From Gaertneriomyces semiglobifer (taxonomy: Eukaryota > Chytridiomycota > Chytridiomycetes > Spizellomycetales > Spizellomycetaceae), in assembly GCA_025558075.1 (NCBI GenBank), contig JAHLKF010000014.1, forward strand, positions 372,001-436,000: DNA of 64,000 nucleotides, read 5' to 3'. The notes beneath the pieces are model-generated. The model searched no databases, was not told where the DNA came from, and was given only the letters and a program-made list of their open reading frames with translations. Shown here piece by piece: positions 1-11,744 of this stretch (the stretch's first letter is position 1; every line of letters starts with the position of its first letter). The position numbers were made by a program, and so were the translations under genes.

Positions 1-533
1 TTACCAATGTTCTTCTGCAACATATTCCACAGTGCCCATTCGCCTCCTCACTCCAAATACTCGACATTTCCGGCTGTCGACAAATATCCGACGCCGGCAT
101 AGCCCATTTAGGCGGGTTCGAGATTTCGCAACCCACGCAAACACTGACACTCCCAACCATCCAATGGTCCACACCGTTCCATCTCCCTCTCCCCACTATG
201 ACGACTCGATTGGAAACCATTATCGTTACGACACCGCTGCCGCTACCATCCCTCGCCACGCTACATACAACCCACGTGCCGCGTCTCAAATGGTCTACGC
301 TTGTCAAGTTTGTTCAAGTGTATATTGAACCTCACGGCGTGTTATCCGAATTAGCCATTTCGTCCGAGGTGGTGGATGGATTTGTGTCGCCTGGTGAGGA
401 AGAGGATGAGCAGATGCTATTTAGAAGTTTTTTGCCGGAAGTCGTCGGTGTGGATGGTGTCGATCGGGATGGCGATATGAAGGCCGTGGAGATTTTCAGG
501 GGCAAAAGGCTACGCAGACTTGCTGGAGCATGA
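1..533 (+). CDS. C-terminal part of a leucine-rich-repeat protein, cut by the window edge
   Basis: The frame is open from base 3 to a TGA at 531-533 (about 176 residues) with no start inside the window, so this is the 3' end of a longer gene. The first residues form a cysteine-containing LRR of the AMN1/F-box-LRR kind (LDISGCRQISDAGIAHL), followed by a weaker repeat rich in Leu and Pro (TQTLTLPTIQW). The tail is acidic (a GEEEDEQ stretch) and ends in a basic segment. LRRs of this type usually follow an F-box in SCF ubiquitin-ligase adaptors, but no F-box is visible here, so that role is inference. The first ATG in this frame (base 198) is internal and should not be taken as the start. The LRR call is fairly secure; the family is not. 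Confidence 0.6.
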   Translation, partial: TNVLLQHIPQCPFASSLQILDISGCRQISDAGIAHLGGFEISQPTQTLTLPTIQWSTPFHLPLPTMTTRLETIIVTTPLPLPSLATLHTTHVPRLKWSTLVKFVQVYIEPHGVLSELAISSEVVDGFVSPGEEEDEQMLFRSFLPEVVGVDGVDRDGDMKAVEIFRGKRLRRLAGA

Positions 534-1062
534 ATGGTACTGTACTCCTATCGCTGGGAGATATGGAGGATCCATTTTGGCTTGCTCGTTTTATCGGTGT
601 ACATATTTTGGTTGTGTGAGCGTACATATACTGAAGCTACCCCGAGTTAAAATCCCATATTTAAATACAAACATCTGAATATCTGCTCCGGAGGCACCAT
701 CGCTACTCATCGTCACATAACAGAGGTTAGGATGGGTTGGGCAATTGGAGCATTCTTGCTGGATTTTCAATGTATTCTGCTTGCGTAACCGCCTATGGGG
801 GTTGGCCAGTAAGCAGCTTTGAAAAGCAGATCATATGGTTTTGAAAGCATGAAGGGTACGAAAGTACCGCAGGATGCTCGCCTTTTATATTTCCGCTCAT
901 GAATTTACGCGGAAGTTTGTGGAAAAGTGTGGAAGCTACGCGTTCAAGTTATGGAAAATCAGAAGATAAATTCAAGCGATGAAGCACTTTCTTTGTGATT
1001 TCGATACATTCCAAAATTACAATCCGGGTCGCAAACAGTCCCAATCTCATCCCAAAAGATCC
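534..1062. other. Convergent intergenic region
   Basis: This lies between the 3' ends of the LRR gene and the M13 peptidase gene. It is AT-rich and I see no credible gene, RNA or repeat. The short plus-strand frame starting near 979 overlaps the antisense of the peptidase's last exon and has no recognisable domain. Confidence 0.5.
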
Positions 1063-3680
1063 TCACCAGATCAAGCATTTATCCTTAGGATTCATCTTGC
1101 TTCCAACGGGACATTTATATGCCTTGGCAAATTCCTGAGAATTGCTGACACTCCCGATCACTCTGTAGCGGTTCGGCGAATGCGGATCGGTCCTTACCCT
1201 TCTCAGTGCCAATTCAGGTCGCATATTACTGCACCACACCTGCGCAAACGAGACGAAAAAGATCTGATCCCGCGTCATATCACCGAACCCCGGAAGAAGC
1301 GGGTTACGGTGCCCGCCGCCCGGAGAAGAGAAGTCATAATGGAAAGCTTCATATGCGCGTGAAAGGCCACCGTTGTCAGCGAGGTTTTCCCCGAGTGTCA
1401 GGGTCCTGGTGCAGGGAAGAAAATAGGCGATTAATCTTTGACCAACATAACTGTGGGCTGTGAGGTGGACTTACCCATCAACGTGAACTTCCTTTCCGTC
1501 AGGACCTCGGACGGTATAACCACCGTACTGTTCAACAAAACACTTGGTTCGTTTGGTAAACTCCACCAAAGTTTTGTTTGTCCACCAATCTTCCAAGCGG
1601 CCTTTGGAGTCGTATTGTCTTCCCATATTATCAAACGCATGAGTAAGTTCATGTCCCACAACGACTCCAATTGCTCCGTAGTTCAGATACGATGGGTGCA
1701 CCATGCCGTAGAACGGCGGTTGAAGGATTCCAGCAGGGAAAGCAATTTCATTCATAGCAGGGTTGTAGTAGGCGTTGACGGTAGGTGGTGTCATTCCCCA
1801 TTCCGAGCGGTCAACAGGACGAAGAATATCAAGGAGGTTCTCGGTAATGTGCCACTTCCGCAAAGTGACGACGTTATCAAAAAAGGCCTCAGGATTTACC
1901 TGGGCGTCATGGTACTTCTTGGCTAGCTCTTTGGGTTTCATCACAATATCTGCATACCCAATCTTCTGCACCAAAGAATGTACCTTTTCAACAGCCTTCT
2001 TACGAGTAGCGTCATCCAACCATTCAATCTTGGGTAACCGTTCCAGGAAAGCTTTTTCAATATTCTCAACCATCACCTCCGCGGCTTTCTTGCTATCCCC
2101 ACCAAACGCTTCATTAATGAACCATCGCGCAGAGAGCTCTCCCAAAAAGGAGTCGGTGATGGAAACACAGGTCTTCCACCTTGGAGGCTCGACTTTGGCT
2201 TTCTGACCGGTTTTCTCGCGTAGTTCGTTTAAGAGATCCTTCACCTCTTTAGCGGTGTGTGACGCATAAGAGGAGATATGATGCCACAGGAGGTAACCCT
2301 CGATATCTTCCGCTGCAGCGTTAGAAACGACTGAGGAAAGGTTGCCAAAGAAGGTTGGGACAGTGACAATCAGCTTTGTACGGTCGGATATGACGTCTTT
2401 GAAATGCGATGGAGGGAAACGGGCGCGGAAGTACGACTCCCAAGGCATGAATGGACTGCGCTCTTGTAAGGTTGGAATAGTGTAGGGGTTGTATAGTTCG
2501 CTGGGGTCGGTAAGCTCGGCACTATGAATGGGAAACCGCAATGAGGTCTTGATAGTCTCCGCCAAAAGGGGTTGCGCGTAATACGTACTTTGATAGAGAG
2601 ATCTTTGCCAGCGCGGTTTCGAACTTTACAACACCATTTGCGCGCTTCTTCCAATCGGCACCTCGTGCGCTAGGTGCCACATCAGGTAACAATGCGGTGA
2701 AGACCTTTTGAACAGTGCTAGTTAACACTTTAACATACTCCTCGTCTTCGTAATACCTATTCGCGCCATAATGAGGAATATGTATCGGGATATACCGATT
2801 TCGAGTCACTTACTCTTTGGACGGTAAACTCAACCCACTTTGGCTCAAGTTTATCACATTGTGATCGGGATCCTTGTCGTCCTGGCCAACGTACATGCTG
2901 AACAGCGCACTTGCACCTCTTGAATGTGCATTCGCAACCGCCTCGATCACCTTCCTTCCATCCACCTTCCGATCACCAAGTGGAAACCCCCTCACTACCT
3001 CATTCAACAACGCCACCAATGGCTGCTTCCCGGCTCCATCAATTCGTGCTTCATCCTTGCAGCTTCCATACAAGCCTTGTACTTTATCAAAGTTGGCGTG
3101 ATTTGCCTCTTCGTCGTCGGGAGACACTGAAGGGTCGGAGGAGTAAGGTTTCTCGAAGGTATCTTTGAGTATCCGCAAGTTGTTCTCAGCGAGAGAATCG
3201 AATGTTCCAACAGCAGACTTATCATCAGGAATAGGATGTGTTTTGAGCCATCCACCTAGAAGAATCATGATTTCATTACTGTCTAGTGTGACAGGGGTGG
3301 GGTCTGCGAAGAGGACATACCACAACTGAACTCATAAAAGTCGTCACATGGATCTGCCGTGAAGTTCATATTCTGGAGCACCGTTCCAGCGGTGACAACG
3401 CAGTCCCGCGTCGTGCATGGCGCATCATCATCTTTGGCCTAAACAGCATCGGTCACTGACAATCAGTGACAACGACAATCATACCTCAACTTTCAGACAT
3501 GTACAATACCTGCCCACCACTCCGAGTCCTATAAACAAACACCACCAGCACAATCAAGCCAGCGAGAACTGCAATGGCAAGGTTGCGGACGTTGCTAATG
3601 AACAGCCGAAGCCGTTGTCGGTGCGTCGGCCTCCGTGTAGGGAAGGGATCTCCCAAAAGAGATTCCTGCGAGTCGTCCAT
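1063..3680 (-). CDS. M13 family zinc metallopeptidase (neprilysin/endothelin-converting-enzyme type), membrane-anchored
   Basis: Six exons on the minus strand (3680-3510, 3438-3321, 3255-2814, 2756-2589, 2521-1475, 1405-1063), with GT-AG introns of 57-71 bases, give 762 residues, the usual size for M13 enzymes. A short cytoplasmic head is followed by one membrane segment (LAIAVLAGLIVLVVFVYR), making a type II ectoenzyme, then the PCDDFYEFSC start of the ectodomain. The active site is in exon 5: NAYYNP for substrate binding and HELTH with two zinc histidines. The third ligand and its Asp (GENLADNGG) sit in exon 6, and the protein ends in the family's CxxW motif (CLIW). It should cleave short peptides at the surface or in the secretory path. 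The frame continues upstream to a GTG at 3773, but the first ATG is at 3680 and gives a normal head. Confidence 0.93.
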
Positions 3681-4082
3681 TTGATGATGCACACTCTCGG
3701 TGCTGAAAGCTTCTCGTTTAGAGAATGCGAATGCGAGAAGCTTGGCTGCACTGTTATCACTTTGACGGGACACCTCTCAACCAAGTGTGTCATCAACTGG
3801 AAAGGGAGGCGCGCGGTGTACGAGACTAATGGAACTACCCCCGACCCACATACACAACCGCATGGCATGGCATGGCTCACAAGGATGGATCGCTGATGAC
3901 GATGGAATGGTTGGAAGGTCTATTCATCTGGAGGGAGTGCCAAAAGGCCTTGTAAGGGGCATTTTACTTGACCTGCATGGCCAATGTTTTGATGGTCGGC
4001 AGAGTTGACCGTACTGTACAAGGAGGCCATCCCTGCTCAAGCGTCTCCTTTGCCCTTACTCTTCTCCTCCAAGATTGGCAAG
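3681..4082. other. Divergent promoter region
   Basis: This is the shared upstream region between the M13 peptidase gene (minus) and the uncharacterised gene to its right (plus). No TATA box or repeat stands out. Frames in it are short and lack domains. Confidence 0.45.
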
Positions 4083-5251
4083 ATGCTACGATGCGACATC
4101 TCCTCCACCTCGAATGACTTTGATAGTAAGTGTTCTCATTTCGCTGCTCAACTTGTCATACGCCTTTTCGATCACTTCAAGACTGCGTTAAAAGCTCACC
4201 GAACGGGAATGCTCTCCCGCATCCGCTGCAAGCCATCATCAATACAATGTCAATCGAGCTCTACAGGATATACGTCGCAAGGACTCTACGGCCCGTTCAC
4301 TTTGACGCTGTCACACCAGAGCAGTTGGAAATACCTTTTCCTGTTTCCGTCAAAGTGACCGACCCACACGGTGTCAACCAAAATGAGCCCCGAAACTTGT
4401 TCTTCGTTCAATACGATGAAAGTACTCATATAGGCATAGCCTATGTGTGTTCCTCGCTCAACCACGAACCGAGCGAGAAGCTTAATCGCTGGGTTGCAAT
4501 CACACCCACGCCAAAGTCAGATCAATCACCTGCCATAACAATTACTCACCCACCGAGCCACTTACCGCAACCTGTCTTCATCAACTTTGCATTCAAATAT
4601 AAGATCAGAGTGCGTGAGTCTATTCCCAGCGGCAAGATGGCACCCGATGTCTACCCAGTTGGTACCACGATTCGCGACCCATCAGCATTCCCACTCAAAG
4701 TTCCAGCAACACCGTGCCGTATCCCGGGGCGATCAATTCGGTTGCTGGAGGATCTCCACCGATGGTTTTGGTTGGAACGAAAAACGAAGACAGAGCACCC
4801 ATTGATGTTATCCGTTCCAACCAGAACCACCGGTGAAGATTTCGAGCCGGAACGTGGAATGGACAGGGGCCATGACAACGGCGGTGAATATGGTGATGGT
4901 GAAAGAAATGCTGGAGGCAAAGACGTTAGCGGCGGACTAAAAGTGGGAAACTCTCAAAGTCCTACGTCCATTGACATAGACGATTTCATTATCGAATCTC
5001 CAACTGACTCGGACTTTTTGAAAATCCTCCACACTCGCCTCAGCAACCAAAAAGGTGGTATATGGTCAAGCGCTAGACGCGGTCGGGGTACACGACCACC
5101 AATCGTTTGCTCAGAGGATTGGTCGGACGACTCTGAAGAAAGTGAGACTGAGGAGGTGGAGGTAATGGAGTCGAACGAGCTAAAGGAACGAACAAAGCAA
5201 TTGGAGAAGTGGGTAGAAATGTCGCCGATCGATGTAATGATTGTTCATTAA
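4083..5251 (+). CDS. Uncharacterised protein with a structured N-terminal half and an acidic C-terminus
   Basis: Two exons (4083-4125 and 4182-5251) joined by a 56-base GT-AG intron give 370 residues. I do not recognise the family. The first 120 or so residues are hydrophobic/aromatic with alternating beta-like segments (IELYRIYVARTLRPVHF, PVSVKVTDPHG, NLFFVQYDE, HIGIAYVCSSL), which suggests a folded domain. The remainder is low in hydrophobics: a Gly/Asp/Glu-rich stretch near residues 240-270, then a Ser/Glu run (WSDDSEESETEEVEVMES) that looks like a CK2-type acidic tail. No signal peptide or membrane segment is seen. The start was chosen because the upstream exon gives a clean splice and an ATG; an extra exon further upstream cannot be excluded. 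The gene converges on the PhoX-like gene. Confidence 0.6.
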
Positions 5252-5634
5252 TAGATAATAAAGAGGGTAAGCTGCAAACACCAGTAGCGGTGACACCACC
5301 TATGAGGTCTACAGCATGGGAAAGTCTGTTCGCGGCGATCCTCGCTGGTTATACGGCGTCGGAAACCGGCAGGTCCTTGGCAAAGCATATTCGCAATTGC
5401 CGGTCACAGAATTGCGAAAAGAATGGAGCACTTAGGCTCGTCTATATTATTTGTCTGTGAGGGAACTGGCCCTCGCTTTCATATACATTGTGCCGCGTCT
5501 CTTCTAGCAAAACACTTGGCGGGCGCCTCCCTATCCAAAACAGAAACAAAAGGCAGAACAAATGAAGGGACAACCATCTGTCAGCAAGCGAATCGAAGAA
5601 AGAAATAGGTGGCAAAGGCAACGAGCGGCCATGG
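5252..5634. other. Convergent intergenic region
   Basis: This separates the stop codons of the uncharacterised gene and the PhoX-like gene. I see no gene or repeat here. Confidence 0.45.
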
Positions 5635-7414
5635 TTATACAGACTTCGATGGCATCTTGAAACCCTCGATGAGGAGAATATCGTCAGTCGGGTAACCGTC
5701 GACGAGCGGCATGAGCTTGTCATTAGAGTGCTGAATAGAAAGAAGCGCTGCCGTCCCGGAGGGGAGAAACGTAAACCCTATTTACAACCATGTAAGAATA
5801 CAACAACGCAAAAGAGCCGCGAAGTATAGCATGTACCTGTGGGTTCGGCCGAGGAATCCTTAACGGAAAGGATGCGGATACAACCGTCGCTTTCGTGATC
5901 ATCATCCTGGCCATCCGGGAGACATATCCAGACATCGCCCGATGTGGCATCTTCAATGACAGCGAGGTTGCCAGACTGCGGTTGAAAGGATAGATTATCG
6001 ACGGCGGAGAATTGAGTAGTGCCGGAAATGAAACTGATGAAAAAACATCCCAGTTGCGTCAGATTTCGCTTTTGCGTGCGCTATGGTACGTTGTAGTGGA
6101 AGACGCTTACCTTGTCGCAGTACCGGTGGCTATCTTTCCCCGAAAACTGGCGTAGTCCCGGTCATGTTTCCTGACCACACCGTCCGTAACAAGTTTCTCA
6201 TCCACCACACAAAATACTTCGCCGTAAATGGCTGCGTCCGCGTTGCCAGTGCTGGTGAAGCAGATTCTCACACCCTCTCCCTTATATAGCGGGTCGGCTT
6301 CCAAATCTTCAGGGCGATAGTAACCAGTCGCACCCAACTTAAAGGCCAATTCACGCGCCTTGGTGGGGTCGGGAATTTGCACCCAAGCACCAACACCAGT
6401 TTCACATCCTTGGCCAAACTGTGGGAAACTGTCGCTCGACGGGTCAACACAAGAGGCAGTGAAGGCGTAGACGGTGCCTGCACTCAATGGAGATTCACCA
6501 AGGCTGGTGATAGGGCTTGAAGCAGTCCGAGGTTTGGAAGGGACAAACTTGAAGAGTGCACCACCGTCTGTGTCCGGAACACCCGATCCTACCAGAACAT
6601 CATTGTTATTCAATAGCTTAGCATCGTCGTGTAACGAAATGTAACCGTACCAGGACGCAATTCGTCGCCGCCATACAAGACGCCTGACTTGTCGATGTGA
6701 ATTCCTTCCCAAGCAATTCCAGGAAGGGCCGTTTGTTTTTTGATGTTCGCAACGGGATTGCCCTGAGCATCCACGACCGTTCCGCGTTTTCTATCAACAA
6801 CGGTAGCGCCTTGTGGGAGAGTGAAAGGCGAGAATAGTTCATAGACGCCCCCATTAGTGGTTTCTTCCTACATTTATAATTGGATTAGCACCACGATTGC
6901 ACATTTGAACAGGAACAAAGCTAACCGTGGCGATGATGGTGCCCCATGGCGTGGCCCTAAGCCCATCACATGTGCTCATTCCCCTTAAAAATGTTTTAAC
7001 TTCTCCGTCTCTCAGTCTCACAGCCTGTACGGACGGGTTCATCTTGTCAATGACCTTGCTAAAGCTTCCTCCTTTTGGCTCAACGACGACCGGGTCACTT
7101 TCGATGCAAAAGAATGCCCAGTCGTCTCCTTCCTCCGTCCAGAATGCGAGCTGGTCCGCTGTGTTGGCCATCTGACGAGTGACGTACTTGGCAGTCAATC
7201 CCTCCGCGAGAAGAACTTGATCGCCGGCAGATTGCGACGGAGTGCGGTAGGCACCGTTGGTGCGCGGTGCGGAAGTCGCAAGAGGAGTTTGGATTCCGAA
7301 CAGTTCCATGGAGTAACGTTCCAGTATGGATTTTTTCATGAGGCCGACATCCAGAGGGGCAGCACAGACAGTAGCCAGAAGTGGCGCAATGATGAGAGAA
7401 CTCTTGAGCAACAT
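5635..7414 (-). CDS. Secreted PhoX-like phosphatase / DUF839 beta-propeller protein
   Basis: Five exons (7414-6926, 6867-6651, 6588-6111, 6033-5837, 5777-5635) with introns of 58-77 bases give 507 residues. The N-terminus is a signal peptide (MLLKSSLIIAPLLATVCAAP). The body carries the block order of the bacterial alkaline phosphatase PhoX/DUF839 family: a T(C)DGLRATPWGT segment, ETTNGGVYELFSP, a core block ending in YGGDELRPG followed by DGGALFKFVP, then YYRPEDLEADP, and a C-terminal DNLSFQPQSGNLAVIEDA block with an LLSIQHS strand. PhoX enzymes are metal-dependent and release phosphate from organic esters outside the cell; activity here is inferred and metal-site residues were not checked one by one. 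A TATA-like box lies about 92 bases upstream. The family is best known from bacteria and some algae, so a fungal copy is unusual. Confidence 0.85.
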
Positions 7415-7504
7415 GGCTATCTGTGGCAGCTAATGTAGGATGTATTTTTGTCGATGAGGCAGTGAGGTACGCAGCCAAGTGGGGCAGACGTAAGGACCAT
7501 CGAG

Positions 7505-7512
7505 CATTTATA
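7505..7512 (-). promoter_or_regulatory. TATA-like box of the PhoX-like gene
   Basis: Read on the minus strand the sequence is CCTATAAATG, with its TATAAAT core about 92 bases before the ATG at 7414. Position and strand fit a core promoter element; there is no experimental support. Confidence 0.45.
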
Positions 7513-9923
7513 GGTGCTCTGATTGGAAACTTCCATCCTGACCAAATCGTGGATAGGAAATGCGTCGCTGGGCGGCTGCCCTCAATTTCAACACGTTCAT
7601 CAAATCATCGCCCTCATGTTCGGCAAGTTCTCTAACCGCTTGGTTGGATCTTGAGTATCTGCGAAGCCTGTGCTCCTCAGGAGCCATTCCCCGCGCACCC
7701 GCACGTTCTCAACGACTCTATCGCCTGCAGTGCTGTACCCGGCCTGTTGCACTTTCCACAGTAGCAAATCAAGGATTCCATCTCATTTCTGTTTACCAGT
7801 GTCCCGCAAAGACGCTTGATTCTCCCCAAGATCCCGCCTTTGTTCTTCGTGTCGTGTTGTGCATAGCACGTTGCAGTTGGGGAAACGTGCGCGCGTTCAC
7901 CTCAGTCTTCATCGTGGACTTTCGTTCTACGAACCGTCAACGCAGGATGCTTCAGTAAGCGAAACTGGCTATGATTCTCAAGCCTGGAACAGTGGGGATG
8001 CAGGAAACAGTAAGGATACTCCTGTGAGGTTCCTGAGCAGTAACAAGTAGCGAAGTGGTCTACCGCAGATCTCGCGGATAGTTGCTCATTCATACAGTTG
8101 ACAGACTTTGTGAATCAAGCGTTGGGGGTTCATTATAAAGAAATCGGAGCTGGATAAAGAGTGCTCTGTCGCTGCGGTGGCAGTAAATGTTACTAATCAG
8201 TACAATCACATCCTTTGGTAACTCTTTAGTGCCCTGGTCGAGAGAAGGTGTTAGCACCATCAGTCAATACTGATCACAACCTATTCATAACGGGCTTTCT
8301 CCCCTGAGCGAATGCACGGTATTCGGGAAATTGTCGACTCCTCCGCTGCCCTCAATAACTGGTTCGCGAGTTGGACCACAAAGACACATGCAGTGGATGG
8401 GTGAGCGCCGTCATCGGCAGACTACCGATGAGCCAGCAACGGATAATACGAACTCTGCCGAAGGAAAGGGAGTGTGCAATCTTACGACGGTTAAGGACCG
8501 TTAATCCATTGATCAAAATTGAATAGTGAACAAACTCACAACAATGCAATGGAAAATCCCTCGCTGCGAGTCAAGCCCTCGGACATTCTTATTGCTCGCG
8601 TCAGTCGTAGGAATCCATCTCACCCATCACACAAGTACGTACGCAGACAGGCAGACGAACGAACGAACGATCGATCGATACGGATGGACCTGGGCTCGTT
8701 ATTTCTCGCCAACCTTCATTTTCAATCGCATTCCGAGTGAATTACTTGATATTCAAACACTATGGTAAGTGTCACTGTGCGAGGCGGGACTGGTGCGTGG
8801 TGATATTTGGGACTCGACTGTATGTATGTATGAGTGGGCTTCTTTCATGACCTGCCATATCGACTGTGAGCGCATTGAAGGAGGGAGGGGCTGCTCACTT
8901 GGCCCGAAAGCCGTGCGTTGTGGTGCGCGTAACGGTTGGCTGCAATGTTGGGAGATGGGGTTTGGTCGTTTATCAGTGGGTGGGTCGAGTGAGTTCACAC
9001 AAGATGACCAGTTGCCGGTTGCGTCTCGTTCCGCCGGTCCTGCCTCTGCTCGAGCTCAGTGCGCCAAAGCGCGCCATGTGCCGTGCTCTTGGGCTACCCC
9101 ACTGTCCAGGCATGGCCATGAGCAGCTGGTGCTCCCCTACTGACGATTGTGTCTTCCGTCCCCATTCATAATGGAGACGGCGTCAGTCTGGTGGGAGGTG
9201 GGATGCGGAGGAGATCGTCGAGGCCTTTTGGTTTCGTTGTAGCGATGATGCCGACCATCAACATACAGTTGCCTGCTTTGAGCCAGGGAATCCCTGACTG
9301 TTCATGTCTACCTTCAACTCTGACACTTACGTTGTTTCTAGACGGCAAGAAAGAACCCAGTACGCGTGAGAAGACGGTCTGAATTAAGAACAAACATTCT
9401 CAACGGCTTTAATCCCTGGGACTACAAAAGAAAACACAGCTTTTGCACCATGGTTATCAGCCTGCTGGAGGATATCAGGGCCGAGAAGCAAACCCTTGGT
9501 ATTTCGAAGACGAAAGCAAACTCGTTGTTGAATGAAACCCAGCGTTTGCTTGTGGAAAGGGATGCGATTAAGGACCGTCAGTCCATTGATTGTTTCTTGG
9601 ATGCCATGGAACTTTGGGAAGTGCCTTTCGTCTCAAAGTTCCATGGCATCCATCATCCGTGCGGGACGAATCCCGGACGATGCTGAGATGCTGCTTTCAG
9701 ATCACAGGGTATCACCTGACACTCGTGATATACACGTGCATTACACGTGGCGCAGACTCCGACTTGTCCGAGGCGCGTAGTGTTCCTTATCGCACCTGCC
9801 CAAAGAAAGGACCGTACAGACTGCAAAATAACACATAGCACACCCTCTCGTTTTTCAGGTCCGCCCAGTGTAAGCACACAGCAGCAGCTCAGCATAGAGC
9901 TCATACGTGAAACTGAGCGAAGA
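7513..9923. other. Long intergenic region, no convincing gene
   Basis: These 2.4 kb lie between the PhoX-like gene and the mitochondrial carrier. They hold many short frames without domains. A frame from the ATG at 9450 could encode about 78 charged residues, but it runs into a hairpin (9599-9651) and matches nothing I know. A 22-base motif around AAGGACCGT..TCCATTGAT occurs near 8492 and again near 9568, so degraded repeat copies may be present. A short GAAC/GATC microsatellite sits at about 8655-8680. Confidence 0.4.
9599..9651. repeat. Perfect 18-base inverted repeat (hairpin)
   Basis: The left arm 9599-9616 (GGATGCCATGGAACTTTG) is repeated exactly in reverse complement at 9634-9651, with a 17-base loop. 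It lies about 270 bases upstream of the mitochondrial carrier start. It could be the remnant of a fold-back element or a stem in a transcript. Confidence 0.8.
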
Positions 9924-11013
9924 ATGTCAGAACCCAGCGAGTCAGCATTCACAACGCCTATTCATGGTCATCTTCCTCACACTACAAAAGAAGTACTCGT
10001 CGACTTTGCGTCAGGCATTGTCGGCGGGTGTGCCGGCGTCCTCGCTGGTCACCCGCTCGACACTATCAAAGTTAGGTTGCAGAGCCAAATAGGCGGCGCT
10101 CCGCCTGTGGCGCACGGCACGGCCGCCGTCTCTTCAACATATTATAAAGGCCCGGTAGACTGTGCTGTAAAGATTGTTAAAGGGGAAGGTGTGACTGGTC
10201 TCTACAAAGGAATGGTTAGCCCGCTGGTCGGCGTCGCTGTTGTAAATAGGTGAGCGTCATGCGTATGTCTCTAAAGTGACCACGACATGAATTAATTCTG
10301 TTCATCATGCGATTGCCAGCTTGCTCTTTGGTGTTTATGGTTCCGCACTTCGTCATATTTCGGGTTCGTCAGACAGCAATGACATTAAATCGATATTTTT
10401 TGCTGGATGCGTTAGTGGCTCTGTAAATGCGCTTTTAAGCTGTCCCATGGAATTGGTCAAAATTCGGTTGCAAACCGCAACGAATGCATCACCGACACCA
10501 TCATCATCCCGCTCTTCACACTCTCTCGTCAATTTAATAACGCACTTGTACCGCACAAACGGTCTTCGAGCTTTCTACCGCGGCCTTGGCGTCACAATCT
10601 GGCGTGAGACGCCTTCTTACGGTGCATACTTTGCGTCTTACGAGCTCCTTTGCCGCTACTTTTCCGTCAACGGCGACGTTGAGCAAAACTTTTCCTCTCC
10701 GGACGGTAAAAACGAAGGCATGTTAGGCCAAACTGGCGGTTTGCTAATGGCCGGTGGAATTGCTGGAGTGATCGCCTGGATGTCCACATATCCCTTAGAT
10801 GTCATCAAAACCCGCATCCAATCTTCTACCAGCACTTCAAAAGAATCCCGGTCGGTACGCTATCACCTAAAAAGCATCCTAAGAAACGAGGGGTGGAAAA
10901 CGCTTTGGGCTGGCTGGGCCACAACCTGCGTCCGAGCCTTCCCCACCAATGCGGCCACATTTTGGGGTGTGTGGTGTGTGAGGGAACTTTTCAAAGACGA
11001 TGGCCGGTCGTAA
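9924..11013 (+). CDS. Mitochondrial carrier family (SLC25) transporter, carnitine / basic amino acid carrier-like
   Basis: Two exons (9924-10249, 10320-11013) with a 70-base intron give 339 residues. All three carrier repeats are present with their signature motifs: PLDTIKVRLQ near residue 45, PMELVKIRLQ near 155 and PLDVIKTRIQ near 265, each followed by six-helix-type hydrophobic segments (for example GGIAGVIAWMSTYPLD). These proteins exchange metabolites across the inner mitochondrial membrane. The first repeat (FASGIVGGCAGVLAGHPLD) most resembles the carnitine/acylcarnitine, ornithine and SLC25A45/48 branch, but the substrate is not settled. A charged insert (FSSPDGKNEG) lies before repeat three. 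The ATG at 9924 was chosen because it gives the normal short cytosolic lead; the frame is open further upstream without an ATG that fits. Confidence 0.92.
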
Positions 11014-11744
11014 GCTTCTCCATCGAATGAGGACTTGAAAACGAAACTGTGGGTTCTGATTTGAAAGAAGTTCCAGTCGGCCCAGTCCTCAGGACTGACC
11101 CTAAGACCGGAGACCGATAAGTGTGGATGCCGCCGAACTAGATTGCTGACGTAGCAAAGACTGCCCAATACTGACACGTATACCTCACCAACGTAACTTT
11201 TATAAATCATCCACGACGATTCAGCAAAAGCATCGATATATATTATGTAGATGTGAAAGAGAAGCATTTCTGGAGCAGTTGTAACATAGCGATATGGCTC
11301 CTTTGTACATACACCTTAGAACACAATTCAGAATTAGATAAACTGGCACTGTATCCATCAAATGAACCCCAACGGGTATGATACGATGTACGCACCGGCG
11401 CTCTTTACAACGAAAGTGGCCGGACCCTTTGCTCGAGCACGTGCTTGATATATGTGTATTGCGATGAAATGCTTTCTCTATTTGTGTCTTATCGTCCACC
11501 TACTAGTCCGTACACCGCATACTCCAACCATCATGGGATATCCTGAACTTCTCTACCATTCTACGTTTTCTAGTCATCCAAAAAAAAAAAGCGGGCCGTC
11601 TATCCATAATATCATTCCAAAATACCTGAACCGATCTGCACAACACCAATCGGTACCATCCAACCATAGGTTTGCCCCCAACGTCAGCATCCCCCTTCCA
11701 ACATCTCGGCCCTTGTCTTCGCACACACCACGACATGTGATTTC
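11014..11744. other. Convergent intergenic region
   Basis: This lies between the carrier gene and the small membrane protein gene. It contains a run of ten A at 11580-11589 and no recognisable gene. Confidence 0.4.

Noticed and set aside
979..1463. Plus-strand frames of 85-127 codons
   Set aside because: They are antisense to the last exon and intron of the M13 peptidase.
9450..9686. Short charged protein of 78 codons
   Set aside because: No homology is recognisable, the frame passes through a hairpin, and part of it recurs as a degraded motif near 8492; kept only as a note in the intergenic entry.
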